A stretch of DNA of 64,000 bases, taken from positions 4,530,172 through 4,594,171 of the forward strand of contig JAPWDM010000001.1 of the NCBI GenBank assembly GCA_035578155.1, given 5' to 3'. This DNA is from Brachynemurus nebulosus (Eukaryota > Arthropoda > Insecta > Neuroptera > Myrmeleontidae). This document shows, piece after piece, positions 46,797-58,759 of the stretch. The notes below the pieces were generated by a model, which did no database searches, had not been told where the DNA came from, and saw only the letters and a list, made by a program, of their open reading frames with translations. The number at the start of each line of letters is the position of its first letter. Position 1 is the first letter of the stretch. The translations under genes and the position numbers were made by a program.

Positions 46797-47096
46797 CCGA
46801 GCCGGATTTACATAAGGGCACGTGGGGCTCGTGCTCCAGGGCCTCCACACAATAGGGACTTCCACAAAATCGAATAAAATCTCAAAATTAAGGAATAGAA
46901 TAGAAAGAATAAGCTCTTTTCTTTTTGCCAAACAAATTTGGAAAAATTTCAAAAATTTTGAAAAATTTTGGAAATTTTCTAAAGGGATTCCATAAAAGTA
47001 CCTACTCAGAGAACTCCACATGGAAAGTGTTCTTGGGCCACCACATTATAAGTGCCCCGGGGGGGGGGGGGCTATACAGTGGTAAATCCAGCCCTG
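46797..47096. mobile_element. hAT-like MITE, 300 bp, decayed duplication
   Basis: The left end CCGAGCCGGATTTAC and the inverse of the right end CAGGGCTGGATTTAC match. Flanking octamers ACCGGAAC and ATCGAAAT differ by three transitions only, as expected for an old duplication. A G run (47058-47071) lies inside. Confidence 0.72.
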
Positions 47097-48343
47097 ATCG
47101 AAATGAAGGCCCGACGAGAGGGTGGGGTAACCGGGGTTGCAGCACCGTAGCCCAGCCATAACTGTCGGTGGGAGGCCTGGAAAAAAAGAGTTTTAAGAGA
47201 AAAACCTGTTTAAATGTATTTCCCAGCGCTTCTACCATTATTGTTCTGTGCACAAAAGTCAATTTCCCTAAAAAATTTGTCATAGATCGTTGTCGTCTTT
47301 TCTATAGTGTACTTCAGTTTGATATCGTAGGTATTTAATATCAAAATTTTTCGAAAAATAATAAAAGATTTTTTTATTAAAAAAAAAAGTGGTTATGGTT
47401 AATACTTTACCTCTATATTGTTAAAAATATATATGTATATATACACATGTACCTTACAGGGGTAACTGATCCTTTTTCACTCTGCCGTTTCGAATCAACC
47501 CTTAAATAAAAGGAAAGTAACGTTATTCTTTTTTAATTTATTATCAATGTTTGTTGAAGCTGATAAAACTTTGAGTTAATGATGAATTTTACAATAGCGT
47601 AGCTTGAACGTAACATGCACATATACGAACATATACGTATAAAGTAATATACGTAAACGTTAGATACACATTTATGAAAAATTTTGGGATCGTAAATGTT
47701 AGCAGGTATTAAACTTGACATTCAAAAACACGACTATATCTTTCTTTTCAAATCCAAATACACTAGTTTAGTGCACGGACAGATCAACACGATCATTTTC
47801 TGGTCTCAATGGATGTTATAAATTTTTTTTCTGTAGCTTCTACTGACCCATACACAAACACTCAAATAGGTAATAATTTTTGAACAATTAAAATCAAGTA
47901 GCTGTTGGGTAAGTTGCTGTGACTTATTAATAATAATGTTGACCACTACTCAATGGATGTTTTTCCAGTTAACAAATTATAATTAAATCTTTTTTTTGTT
48001 ATTTGATTAATAAAATATTCCCAATAAACTATAAAATAAATTTCAGAATCTGTCCACAAGCTTCGTAAGCTCAAAGGTTTATGTTTTGATTAGAAATTTT
48101 ATTAAAAATTCTAATATCTGGTTTTATGAAGTGCCAGATTTTGTCGCAAGTAGCAAATTAAAAAACCAGTGCGGTTAAGAATATATACTTGCTCAAAAAC
48201 AAAGCGTAAATGTTAAAGAAATTTCGGTAAGTAAAGAAGCTAACCCCTGTCGACTTATTCTACTTCACGTATGAACTTGTTCCGTGTAAACGAGTGCTAA
48301 AGTTGTAGAGTAGAGCTGCATTAGCTATTCTCTACCAAAACTA
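47097..48343. other. Gene-free stretch
   Basis: 47105-47180 continues as a GC-rich block (GCCCGACGAGAGGGTGGGG) that resembles the hAT MITE right ends in inverse orientation, so another repeat fragment adjoins. The remainder is A+T-rich without exons. Confidence 0.4.
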
Positions 48344-48929
48344 CACACACCGGCATAATTAGCGGAACATAAAAAAAATATAAAAACCTATTTATTAAAC
48401 AAAGTTGGCGGTTTTTTTCATTTTTACTTAAAATAATATTGAAGTAACGAATCAACTGACTTTCCATAGAATTGTTTTTATTTATTATTGATGCAATTCT
48501 TTTTAAGAGGTCTGTCACTTTCGAATTCAAATGCCGTTTCTTCTCAATGTGGTCGAGCTTCAAACTACCGTAATTGAAAAATGGCAAAGACTGTCCCAGG
48601 AAACTATAGATAACATCATGCTGAGTATAGAAAAACGAATGGAAGCTTTGATAAGAGCACGGGAGGAACCAGGCGGGATTAAAACGCTGTGTTTCATTTT
48701 CTATTTGTTAAATAATCTTTAACTTAAATTATTCTTAGACGACATAAGATTCCAAAAATTTGCTATTTTATATGGTTACTTGTTTTGTTACCGGAAATAA
48801 AGGTATATCGACTTATGGACATGTAATTTTAAGTGAATAATTAAATAAGATTAATATTTTCTTGAAATTAAATGGTTTGTTTGATTTTTAAAGATATTTT
48901 GTATGTTCCGCTAATTCTGCCGGTGTGTG
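48344..48929. mobile_element. Tc1/mariner-type deletion derivative, 586 bp
   Basis: CACACACCGGCATAATTAGC follows TA (48342-48343). The right end GCTAATTCTGCCGGTGTGTG precedes TA (48930-48931). Terminal inverted repeats are about 26 bp (also GGAACATA). The element retains the C-terminal end of a Tc1-like transposase at 48531-48722. The catalytic core has been lost. Confidence 0.9.
48531..48722 (+). pseudogene. Tc1-like transposase C-terminal fragment
   Basis: The frame includes ELQTTVIEKWQRLSQETIDN followed by IMLSIEKRMEALIRAREEPG and GIK. This follows the closing pattern of Tc1-family transposases (W..I..E.I..LI.SM..R..A.I.A.GG), which lies after the third catalytic acidic residue. The first methionine is fortuitous. 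Upstream DDE sequence is absent because of the internal deletion. It lies in the expected position next to the right terminal repeat of its element. Confidence 0.75.
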
Positions 48930-48931
48930 TA

Positions 48932-49978
48932 TTTTGTGCGTTGACAGTATTCTACCAAAACGTCCAGAGTAGAGGTAGAATTGGATAAAAAGTATTAATA
49001 TAGTGTTACCATTTTCTTTATCAATGTAAACTCAGTTTTGAGGATTTAAACACGTCGGAAAGTAATTATTGTTTTACAGATTGGCGCTTCACTTTCGGCT
49101 TCTGAACGCTTCATTTAGCGAACGATAGACACACATACACACACACACACACATACATCGCAGTATATTTTAAATAAATTCAATTTTGATTAATCGCACC
49201 GGTTTCCACACTATTTGACGCAAGTGTATCAGGCTAGCATGAAACACCTCTATATATGTGTACATTATTTTATACTTACGTTCGGTAAATGCGCTCCCGT
49301 ACAACAACATAACGAATGGTGAGTGGGCGAATCAAATGAATGAATTGTATGTATATACGTTAGTAGCTCCGCTATATAGCTCACTATACAGCTAGCGTAC
49401 GTACGAAATATGTACGAATACGTACAATATATAACAACGTTGAAGCGACGAGGCTTAATAAGCCTAGATGGTTAATGAGACGTACAAGTAAATCCGGGAT
49501 CAACGTGTGCCATGCACACACAGTCATGGCCCACTGGGATGTAACTGATATCAAAATCCATAACGTACACATACACACATACATACATAGATAGGTATAT
49601 GTATATGTACCGTTAGATATATAAACATTTCTATACTATACCCTACATTTCTGTCTCTTTTCCATCCTCTCAGCACCTCCGCGGCCTTCGATAGGCCCTG
49701 TACCGGTGGTCCCTTTACATTACCGCTCCCCTCGGCCCCTCCATCATATTTGTTTTCCCATATCCATCCAATTTTTACCCATTCCACAAAATAGATTGGT
49801 GGAAGGTGCTTCCACCATCGCCACTATAGTATTTCTTTCGTTGTTGTTGCTGTTGGTGTTATTCGGCGCTGTGTCGTGTTACGAAACAAGAATTTCGTAA
49901 AATATACGAATATAATGAGGATACGTAATGTATGATAAATAATTTTAATCAATTTGAACGAAATTACGAAGCGGTGAG
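48932..49978. other. Gene-free stretch
   Basis: A CA microsatellite sits at 49130-49155. The part 49660-49800 is C+T-rich with CCTCCGCGGCC and CCCCTCGGCCCCTCC. It follows a CTCTCAG that could be an acceptor, but no recognisable protein results in any frame. It may be single-copy intronic DNA. Confidence 0.4.
49130..49155. repeat. (CA)n microsatellite
   Basis: ACAC repeat interrupted by single T substitutions. Confidence 0.95.
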
Positions 49979-50481
49979 TATAGGTGAAATTATCTAAACT
50001 TGGACTGATGTCATTAAACAAATGCAACAAATTCATCAAAATTAGACGTACCAAAATTTTCTATCACTTTTCCTTTTTGTTATTTTTGTATTAGAGTACC
50101 GTCAGTTGGCGCGAATCTGGACGATTTTTTCAGTTTTTTGGCAATAAATTGTTTAGAGTCTATCTAAAAAATTGTAAAAAAATAATTTAAATGCTTTAAT
50201 ATCACGAGCATATAGGGCAGTAAGAAAAATATTAAAATCTGTATTGCAACATTTTTTTTTTGTTGGTAATATAGTGTCTAGTTTCGCCCCTATGTGTGGG
50301 GAGAATCTGGACAGTGCTTTATTTGCAATATAAATCACATTCAGTCATGCATAAGGCGAAAATCGGACATAAAAAGATAAAAATAGCTGAATTTCCAATC
50401 TGGAAATTCGCTAAGATAAATAACTGCATCAGCGAACGACTTTTGATGGGTGGAATAAAACATTTTAGATTTAAATGAATT

Positions 50482-50873
50482 TTATTTCGATTTGCCTTTG
50501 AGTCTATCATACAAGGTCGATTTGGAAACATGAAAATATTCAGCAGTTTGTCTGAGCGATTTTCTTTTAGTTTTAATATCGGAAAGCAGGGGCGCAACAA
50601 CTACATATCTACAGGAGGTCCAACAAAAATTTAAATTATCAAATTTTTTGATAGCACAGTTCTCCGATAAAAATGGAAAATGTTGTAATAAAGTGTCGTC
50701 TCCGAAAATTTGATTTTCAAATAAAAAATATTAGTAAACCACTAAAAATTTTACTTTTTAATATAAATAAAATAAATTGAAGGGAAAACTTCCAGGTAAT
50801 TTTAGGGGGTCGGGACTCCTTGGACCTCCCCGGTTGTTGCGCCTCTGTTGAAAAGAGCCCATTTTATGTTATC
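50482..50873 (-). pseudogene. pogo-type transposase DNA-binding domain, split by a hAT MITE
   Basis: On the minus strand, joining across the insert at 50587-50855, the frame reads DNIKWALSDIKTKRKSLRQT, then AEYFHVSKSTLYDRLKGKSK and a stop at 50482-50484. This follows the Psq/CENP-B pattern (L..AL..I..K..S.R.AA..F.V.KSTL.DRLKG) of pogo/Tigger transposases. The downstream catalytic domain is missing. The hAT insertion in the second layer shows that the gene was already in place, and probably dead, when hAT arrived. Confidence 0.75.
50587..50847. mobile_element. hAT MITE, 261 bp, nested in the pogo element
   Basis: The ends are CAGGGGCGCAACAAC and the inverse of CAGAGGCGCAACAAC. Flanking octamers TCGGAAAG (50579-50586) and TTGAAAAG (50848-50855) differ at two positions, both transitions. 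The body has A+T-rich filler and a GGAGGTCC...GGACCTCC inner pair. Confidence 0.88.
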
Positions 50874-51430
50874 TAGATTACAGTTTATGTAGTTTATACC
50901 CACTTTCTTTTTATATTGACGCACCATGGTGTATGAATTCGCCTCACCTATAGACAATTTTTTGTTAATCAATTTATAAAAAAAAAAAAATTAAGCACAA
51001 TACAGCTTTCATTTTTGGTTTATGTATTGTCAAAAAAACGCCAAACATTTTGTTGCCAATCCCTACTACTATAATGTATAACTGTTTTTTTGTACAGAAG
51101 TTTCTTTATAAGATTTCAAAACGCGCGTTATTTTTAAAAATTATAAACAATGCGCCTATAAAATAACAAAATACGAAGATGTCACGTTCACTGATTTTCT
51201 TTGATGACTAACTTATAACTGACAAAATTCAGTAGCATAAATTGATCTATGACCTTGTACGGTCATAACACTGACGAAGAAATATCGAAAGGCAGTTCTG
51301 ACTAGATTCACTCCTACTGTCTAGGTTCGCCCCAACTGATGGTAACTATAGTAATAATATAAAATTGTACATCTAATTTTATTTCATTTGTTAATGACGT
51401 CAGTCCAAATTTGGATAATTTCATCTATAG

Positions 51431-51889
51431 GTAAACGCATTGTTGTTAAAGAGGGAAATTGAATGAAAAATTTATTGTTATGATTCATGAACATTAGAGC
51501 ATTGATGAACTAATTTTTTATTTGAAAGAATTATACCAACTTTTGGCCCAATATTGTGGAAAGTGAACTTTTCATCCCACATAACTTTAGTACTGATGTA
51601 AATATGAATATGACCAATTTGAGTACCGGACACACCAACACGAACGCCCGGACACATTGTTCAGATGATTATAAAATTTTGTCGTACTGGTTTTTATCGA
51701 TTGGTAAGTCATGGATTCGATTTTCGCGATCGGCTATGCTCTTGAAAGTTTTACAGTTTCCCTTCATAATTACAAATGAATGTTGGTATAGTTGTACGAC
51801 TGCGCAGACGTATAAATTCTAGGCCACATATCACTTACTTTGCCTTCACCTCGCATCATACTGTAATACTTAATTAAAATGTATAACTG
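51431..51889. other. Gene-free stretch
   Basis: Intronic sequence. No repeat ends or exon were recognised. Confidence 0.35.
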
Positions 51890-51891
51890 TA

Positions 51892-52412
51892 TAGCTGAAC
51901 CTTCTTTTATACGGTGGATAAGGACCGCATAAAAAAATTCGTACAAAACGAAACATATATATTCAAAAATATCATAAATAGCTATAAAAAGTTTAAATCG
52001 GTCCAGATTGTAAAAAACACTTTTTTTATGCGGTAGATCGGGACCGTAAAAAAAAAGTTTCATCGAAGAAACATAACTCAAAACGCTCAAAACCTTACGA
52101 TTTCCTTAAAAGTTGCTTTTCTAAACAAGGTGAAGCATTAATTTACAAGTGGGAACCGTTTACATCATTTTTATAATATCATGAAAATTGTAAAAAATAC
52201 ATCTGTAAAAACCTAATGATGCAATAACTGATTAAATGCTCAAAAACCATTAAAAAGTATTTTTATTAAAAGAAGTTATTATAGGTAGTTAACGTTTGAC
52301 TTTCTTACTTTTTCTTGATTTTGATCCATATTAAGCATTGTAATGACCATTTTTTTTTTAAAACCGTATTAAAAAATCGCAAGAAAGAGCCGCATAAGAA
52401 AAGGTTTAACTG
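51892..52412. mobile_element. pogo/Tigger-type MITE, 521 bp
   Basis: The right end, inversely CAGTTAAACCTTTTCTTATG, abuts TA (52413-52414). The left end TAGCTGAACCTTCTTTTATA follows TA (51890-51891). The CAGTTRAACC start is usual for Tigger-like elements. GGTAGAT.GGGACCG.A.AAAAA repeats internally at about 51912 and 52031. No coding sequence. Confidence 0.78.
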
Positions 52413-52414
52413 TA

Positions 52415-55400
52415 CAAAGCTAGAAAAATAATGATGTATGTGGCGTATAGTATAGACTAGTTTCTTGGTAAACGGACGCTGAACCACATTATTGTTAGCA
52501 ATCTAGAATTTTCTCATTATTTTTCTTTCTTCATCTTACTGAAATTCGCACCAATGTTTCCTGAAAATTTAATTTAATATTTAACAGAAATCAGTTTCTT
52601 GAGTTTTTTTAAAAATAAATAGACATATATTTTCACACTCTTCGAAAAACCAAACTTTTCTGCTGCATTAAATTTTCAAAATTAAATAAGATATTTCATA
52701 AACCAACAACATCTATACAAATATATCTTTATTTTGTGAAAATTTCCTTTTTTTTGCTGGCGAAAAATACGTTTTCTTTTACACTTTTATTTATTAAAAA
52801 CGATTTAATAAAGAAAATAAAAGAGAAAGTAAAAAGAAGTATTTTCTTTTTATCCATTTCTATAGAAAAGTTTTTAAAAAAAAAACTTTTTTTGTTTTTC
52901 CCGTGCATGTACCAGTACTTACCTATATACAAACAAAATGAAATATTTTTTTTGAAGAGTTTATTTTAACTAACACGAACCGGGAACACAAGAAGTTGAA
53001 ATAAAAACAAAAGGTATAAATATAAACTTTTAATTATCTTCGTATTAAAACAAAACAGGGATAATAAAACATTCCAAGTAAAAATTTAGTGGTGTATTTA
53101 GTCACCTATACCATCTATAACCACAAAGTTACCTTACCATCTGAATACCTACTTACATACATACAAACATAATATATAAATGTTAGATATCTTTTTACGG
53201 TAATATTTGCTAGGTACTTGTATAGTTTAATACTTTTGTAGAAAATATTTTATTTGTTTCGGATCTTATTATATATTTCTACATCGAAAATTCCCTAGAT
53301 TCCATATAGAGTTTTCCCTTACAAATCCATATTTTGACTCTGAATATCCTTTGTGTATAGAAACTCATTCGACTTAGTTAGTAATGCTACTTTTGCTGTT
53401 ACTATAACATTGAGATATTTGTAGAAAAAAATACCAAACAAAGCTATTTTTAAAAAAAAAATCTATTTGGAAAAATCGCGATAATCTTGATTTAAATACC
53501 TACTATCTAAAAAAAATTGAACAAATATGCTGAATTGAACGACCGATAGAACTCGGAATAGTTTTCCTAAACTCTTTTGTTATGTAGGACAATATTGTTA
53601 GCCTCTCTGATAATCCGATGGATAGTTTGAAAAATGGAGATTCATCTTATTGTTGCTATTTTTGTACTATTGTAATTTTTTTAATTTTTAAACGGGGAAA
53701 AAAGAAAATCTTATTACGGAAATTTCTAAAAATTTTCCTAAATTTTTTGTATTTTTATTCTAAAATTTCGGGGATTTTTTTTTAAATTTTCCGTTATTTC
53801 TGGGTGTCAAATTCTTCTTTAGAAATTAGTCAACTCTTACAATTGGAAAAGCATGTAAAATTTTTTAAACATATTTTCCAAATAACATTTTACAACATAC
53901 CTAATTTAAAAATTTGATTTTTTTTAACTATACTTACAACAGCAAATGGGTTTCTAATTTCATGATCTACCATTAATTTTCTCTTCAAATTATGTTGGCA
54001 AAAAACAGTAATAATATTCAGTTTTCAAATCTACATTGGAACTTTTGTTAACCACGTTTTAAATGAAATAAAAAAATCAAAAAAAGAAAAGAAAAAAAAC
54101 ATTCTACGTTGAAGTTTTCAGTCAATATTCCATATAAATCAACCATTTTTCGTGATTCCATCTGAAGGATTTGCTCTTCCACTTTTCTACCTTCAACAAA
54201 AACATTAAATGAACAAATGTCCTTGCACCCAAAAGCCACAACACTACAATCACATAGCGATTAAAACTATGCCTTAGTGGTGTTTCTCGTTCCAGTTTTC
54301 TTTTAGTTATCAGTTTACCTTCGTGTCCGAAATTAAAACACTACCCAAAATTTGGGAACCTTCCTCTATCTCTGTGCATTTTATTTTATTACACCTAACT
54401 ACTTTTTCTCACTGTTTGAAGGGAATAATTCATTGCTGTGTCTCCTCTCTTATTAATAATACCGTTATTCAAAACAGAACATCAATCATCGCCAGCAACA
54501 CTTGCAGCCTCAAACATATCGCTTTTAAAACAAGGGAACAGATCGCTTTATACTTAATCGTACATTCACATTTATTGCAAGCAGACAAATAAAAAAACAA
54601 CAAATATATTCATAATACTATATACGCATTCCATAAGGAAATTAATCGCAAATATATGTATATATGTATTTATTGTAAATATTATTTAAAAGACAGACGG
54701 GTTAGAGTGGCAGGGTTTGAGGGACGGACCTGCTTGCTAGGCCAGCACCGCTCCAATGTATATAGGATACATTTCTATAAAGCTGAGCGAAGAGCAGTGC
54801 GTCAATGACATTGCTTTTCGGGAATATAATGTGATAGAAAGGATGAAAGTGGGTGTGCTGCATAACACACATATCTCGCGTACGTACGCTCATAATAACA
54901 TTCGAGTAGGCTTTACATTAAGCCCACTAGATGTGAACGGGTGAATTTGGCCACCTGAGGCCCTATTTCATTCGTTAAATTAGATTGCTTGCTTGCCTTT
55001 TGTCTGTTGTTGCTTTTGTCTATCTAAATGTGTATACGTATATGTGTGTACGCATAGATATTGTCTGTGTTTGTGTACGAAATGTAGCTCGAACTTGTTC
55101 AATTCGGCCACTGTTCCTCGTTGTCCTTTTTTTTGGTTTTATTTTTAGAGTTTAGATAATAGGTTGGTACGTTTGTTTTTTATCTGCTCTAAAATTCACT
55201 ATTTTCACTTCTATTAAATATTAACGAATTTCCGAATGTAAATTTTGCTATTATAACAGGTATCATGATGAGATTGTGACAGAAATTTGGTCTGAAGTCT
55301 TTCGACCCCTAATATCCGAAAATATACGTATATATGTATGTATGTATTCGTATAATTACCCTCGAATGAATCATCCTACTTTTACGAATTATAATATTTT

Positions 55401-56534
55401 AACCAGACACATCCGATGTTTGGAACCTCAAAAAAACGAGCTTTTTTTGCAAAAATTTGCGAAAGTTCTAAAGTTTTTTTTACACTATGGCAAAGGGCGG
55501 AAAACGTCACATAAGCTATGATCCATTGTCCTAAGTAAGCGGGTTTTCGAGAAAAAGTAAAACCGAAAATTCGCTATGTTTTGCAGGGTGCTATGACCGA
55601 GGTTTCTGTATGATTTTTATATGCTTGCTATTTGTGTATTATCGTATATATGTATAATAGCCAATTTTTGTTTATTATTTTAGAGTTTCGACGAAAAATC
55701 TCATAGCTTCATGAAATCTTTCATGTACCTACAAGTGCCGATTTCAATTTAAAAAAATTATAAATCTTTTTGACATTTCTCTGTATTGGAAAGTGAAAAT
55801 TGAAAATTTTTCCCATGTACCACATCGTAAGAAAGGGTTTTTAAAGTAAAGTTGAGATTATTTTTGCCACTTTGAATTTTTAAGCTCCGTTTATGAAATA
55901 TTAAACTTCAACATGAGATGATTCTGTAATCGAGAAATTACTATGTTTTACAGGATGCGATGCCGGGTATTTTTTATTTTAATTTTCTGTTATTTTTTAA
56001 AAATTGTATTTCAATTTACTCATCAATAAAAATTCTAATTAATCATAAAACACCTTTAAAAGTTTTTAAATATTTTAAAAACTATACCTACCTAATAAAG
56101 GAATCAGAAATCATTTTTTTTTTTTTAAATAATATTCAATAGACTTAAAATACATATTATTTGTTTCTCATTCGATGTTCACCCTTGACTGCAAAGAGTC
56201 ATTATTGTTAAATTCTATAATTTATACACAAAACTTTTATAGTAATAGGTACGCCTTTATAATTTCACGCTTATATAATCGTAATGATTTATTCAAATAA
56301 TAAATATTATTACTAGCTTGTAAACTCTTCAAATTTTTTGTCATTTTAATTTGTTCTTTCCAGAGTTATTCAGGTTAATGTTACCAACCATAGATTTATA
56401 ACAGAAATAAGATATTTTCTCATAACATCAATAATATTTAAAATTAATAATTTTTTGCCATTTCTGGACTAAGTATTCCTTAGTTAGGGAACGAAATTAT
56501 TTCTGTTTTCGCTTTTAAAGTCAATCAGTAATCG
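52415..56534. other. Gene-free 4.1-kb stretch
   Basis: No transposon ends or exons are identified. 54240-54960 is less A+T-rich and non-repetitive (for example GGCCAGCACCGCTCC near 54740), a possible unique island. TATGTTTTGCAGGGTGCTATG at 55577 and TATGTTTTACAGGATGCGATG at 55941 suggest a diverged duplication about 365 bp apart. Long T runs occur at 56115-56126. Confidence 0.4.
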
Positions 56535-58759
56535 AAAGAGTGTGGCGGGGTAACTATGGGGTAGCGGCCCCAGACGTGTTTTGGGCTGATATTTTTTTTA
56601 TAAGATGGCCTAATCAAATGTAGCTTTTTCCTACATTTTCAGGTCATTGCGCGCACTACTTTCTTAGAAAATAATATTAATAATTTTTTGAAAAAAAATT
56701 TTTTTTTCTTTAATGGCTTTGTATATTTAATTGGTTTTGATATATGTGTTAGCTAAGGTAAAGTACTATTATATTCTACAATCTACACGCCAGCTTTTAA
56801 AAAGAAAAAAATAATATGAATATTTCATTTTTTTTTTTAAATTTTTTCCCCGCTTATATGCCCTGGCACACCAACGAAATTTTTTCTGTGAAAACCTCTA
56901 ACAATACACTAACTCGTGTATTTTTTTCAGATTTTTCGTGTGGGTGGAAGGGGGTCAAACATTAACAAAGAGTATTGCCGGGTTTGCATGGGCAATGTGC
57001 CTCCCAATAACAACTCATAGCAATAACTAAGTGTACTAAGGTATGGTAAGGTTATAAGGAACTGATATCTACAACCTTCCCGAATAAAGCCGAGTAGTTA
57101 CGGAGATAACTAAAAAAATATCCAAAAATGACTGCTTTCTGAAAATAATTTTTTTCTCGGTAACTACTCAATCTAGGAAAGTAATTCCAAATCCACATGA
57201 AAGCAAATACTACCGAAAATATTAGACGTATTTGTTAACGTGCCACCCCTCGTTATTAAGGAAAATAACATAGATAAAATCCAACCCAATGTTATTTTAT
57301 GTGGCTTCTGTTAAGTGACCCCTTCTACAAAATACAGTAACTTCGTCTTAATGTACTTTATTACCATACAACGTTTTATATAAAGACAAGGGGTGCAACA
57401 TATTTAAAAAAATGTTTGTCACCCGTAATCTGTCGAACAGCCCTTCCAGTAAGTTCGATCCAGAAATTAAACGTGTCAATCGGAAACTCTTTAAAAATAA
57501 AATGTTGTGTTTAATTAAATATTTTTCTCTCTCCTAGTTTTCTAGATAATTAGGGAAAATCGAAAAAGGGTAAAATCAAATGCAAGGGATCTGCCTCCGA
57601 AAGAAAATCATATCAATAACTATGTTGCCGTTTTGGTGACTCTGTAGGTACTTCATATGTATGTACTTCCTTAGACCAAAACAAATCAGTTATGGAAATA
57701 CAATAAAAAATTGTGAGAAAATGTGTTTGAAAATGTGAGAAAATCTAAAAAACTATAGAAGATAGAAGAAAGCACTTTATTAGACATAACACTTTATTTT
57801 TAAAGAGCTTTCGATTGCCATGCTGTATTCCAGGGTCGGACCAACTGGAGGGGCTGTTCAAGAGATTAGGAATGAAAAATATTTTTTTTTATTATGTTGC
57901 ACCCCTTGGATTTATATGAAACATTGTACGGTAATAAAGTACATTAAGACACAATTAGTGTATTTTTTTGGAAGTGGTCAGTCAATAGGAACCCCATAAA
58001 AATAACATTGGGTCGGATTTTATCTATGTTATTTTCCTTAATAACGAGGGGTGGCACGTTAACAAATACGTCTAATATTTTCGGTAGTATTTGCTTTCAT
58101 GTGGATTTGGAATTACTTTCCTAGATTGGGTAGTTACCGAGAAAAAAATTATTTTCAGAAAGCAGTCAGTTTTGGATATTTTTTAGTTATCTCCGTAACT
58201 ACTCGGCTTTATTCGGGAAGGTTATAGATATCAGTTCCTTATAACCTTACCATACCATTAGTACACTTAGTTATTGCTGAGTTCCTATTCGGAGGAACAT
58301 TGCCCATGCAAACCCGGCAATACTCTTTGTTAATTTTTGACCCCCTTCCACCCACACGAAAAATCTGAAAAAAATACACGAGTTAGTGTATTGTTAGAGG
58401 TTTTCACAGAAAAAATTTCGTTGGTGTGCCAGGGCAAATAAGCGGTGAAAAAAATTTTTAAAAAAATGAAATAGTCATATTATTTTTTTCTTTTTAAAAG
58501 CTGGCGTGTAAATTGTAGAATATAATAGTACTTTACCTTAGCTAACACATATATCACAACCAATTAAATATACAAAGCCATTAAAGAAAAAAAAAATTTT
58601 TTTCAAAAAATTATTAATATTATTTTCTAAGAAAGTAGTGCGTGCAATGACCTGAAAATGTAAGAAAAAGCTACATTTGATTAGGCCATCTTATAAAAAA
58701 AATATCAGCCCAAAACACGTCTGGGGCCGCTACCCCATAGTTACCCCGCCACACTCTTT
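56535..58759. mobile_element. Giant foldback element, 2225 bp with about 980-bp arms
   Basis: AAAGAGTGTGGCGGGGTAAC at 56535 is inverted at 58740-58759. The arms (56535-57515 and 57779-58759) stay highly similar throughout, for example GGGGTAGCGGCCCCAGACG, ACCCCCTTCCACCCACACGA and TAACGAGGGGTGGCACGTT. A 263-bp loop separates them. The tips are GC-rich, unlike the interior. No transposase frame or clear target duplication is visible. Small differences between arms (point changes, a few indels) show some age. Confidence 0.9.

Larger units (their letters stand above)
50094..51346. mobile_element. pogo/Tigger-type element, 1253 bp, TA duplications
   Basis: GAGTACCGTCAGTTGGCGCG follows TA (50092-50093). 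The right end, inversely GTTACCATCAGTTGGGGCG, precedes TA (51347-51348). AATCTGGAC words repeat near the left end (50113, 50304). The minus strand carries a decayed Psq-type helix-turn-helix, which is itself split by a hAT MITE. Confidence 0.85.
49979..51430. mobile_element. Outer 199-bp MITE disrupted by a pogo element
   Basis: TATAGGTGAAATTATCTAAA at 49979 is inverted at 51411-51430, with ACTTGGACTGATGTCATTAA extending the match. Removing the nested pogo element (50094-51346 plus one TA) leaves about 199 bp with roughly 45-bp arms. This is the oldest layer of the nest. Confidence 0.8.

Noticed and set aside
49551..49900. GC-richer region with open frames on both strands and a CTCTCAG before it
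   Set aside because: The frames are low-complexity with no family motif, and neither strand shows a paired donor with protein-like continuation.
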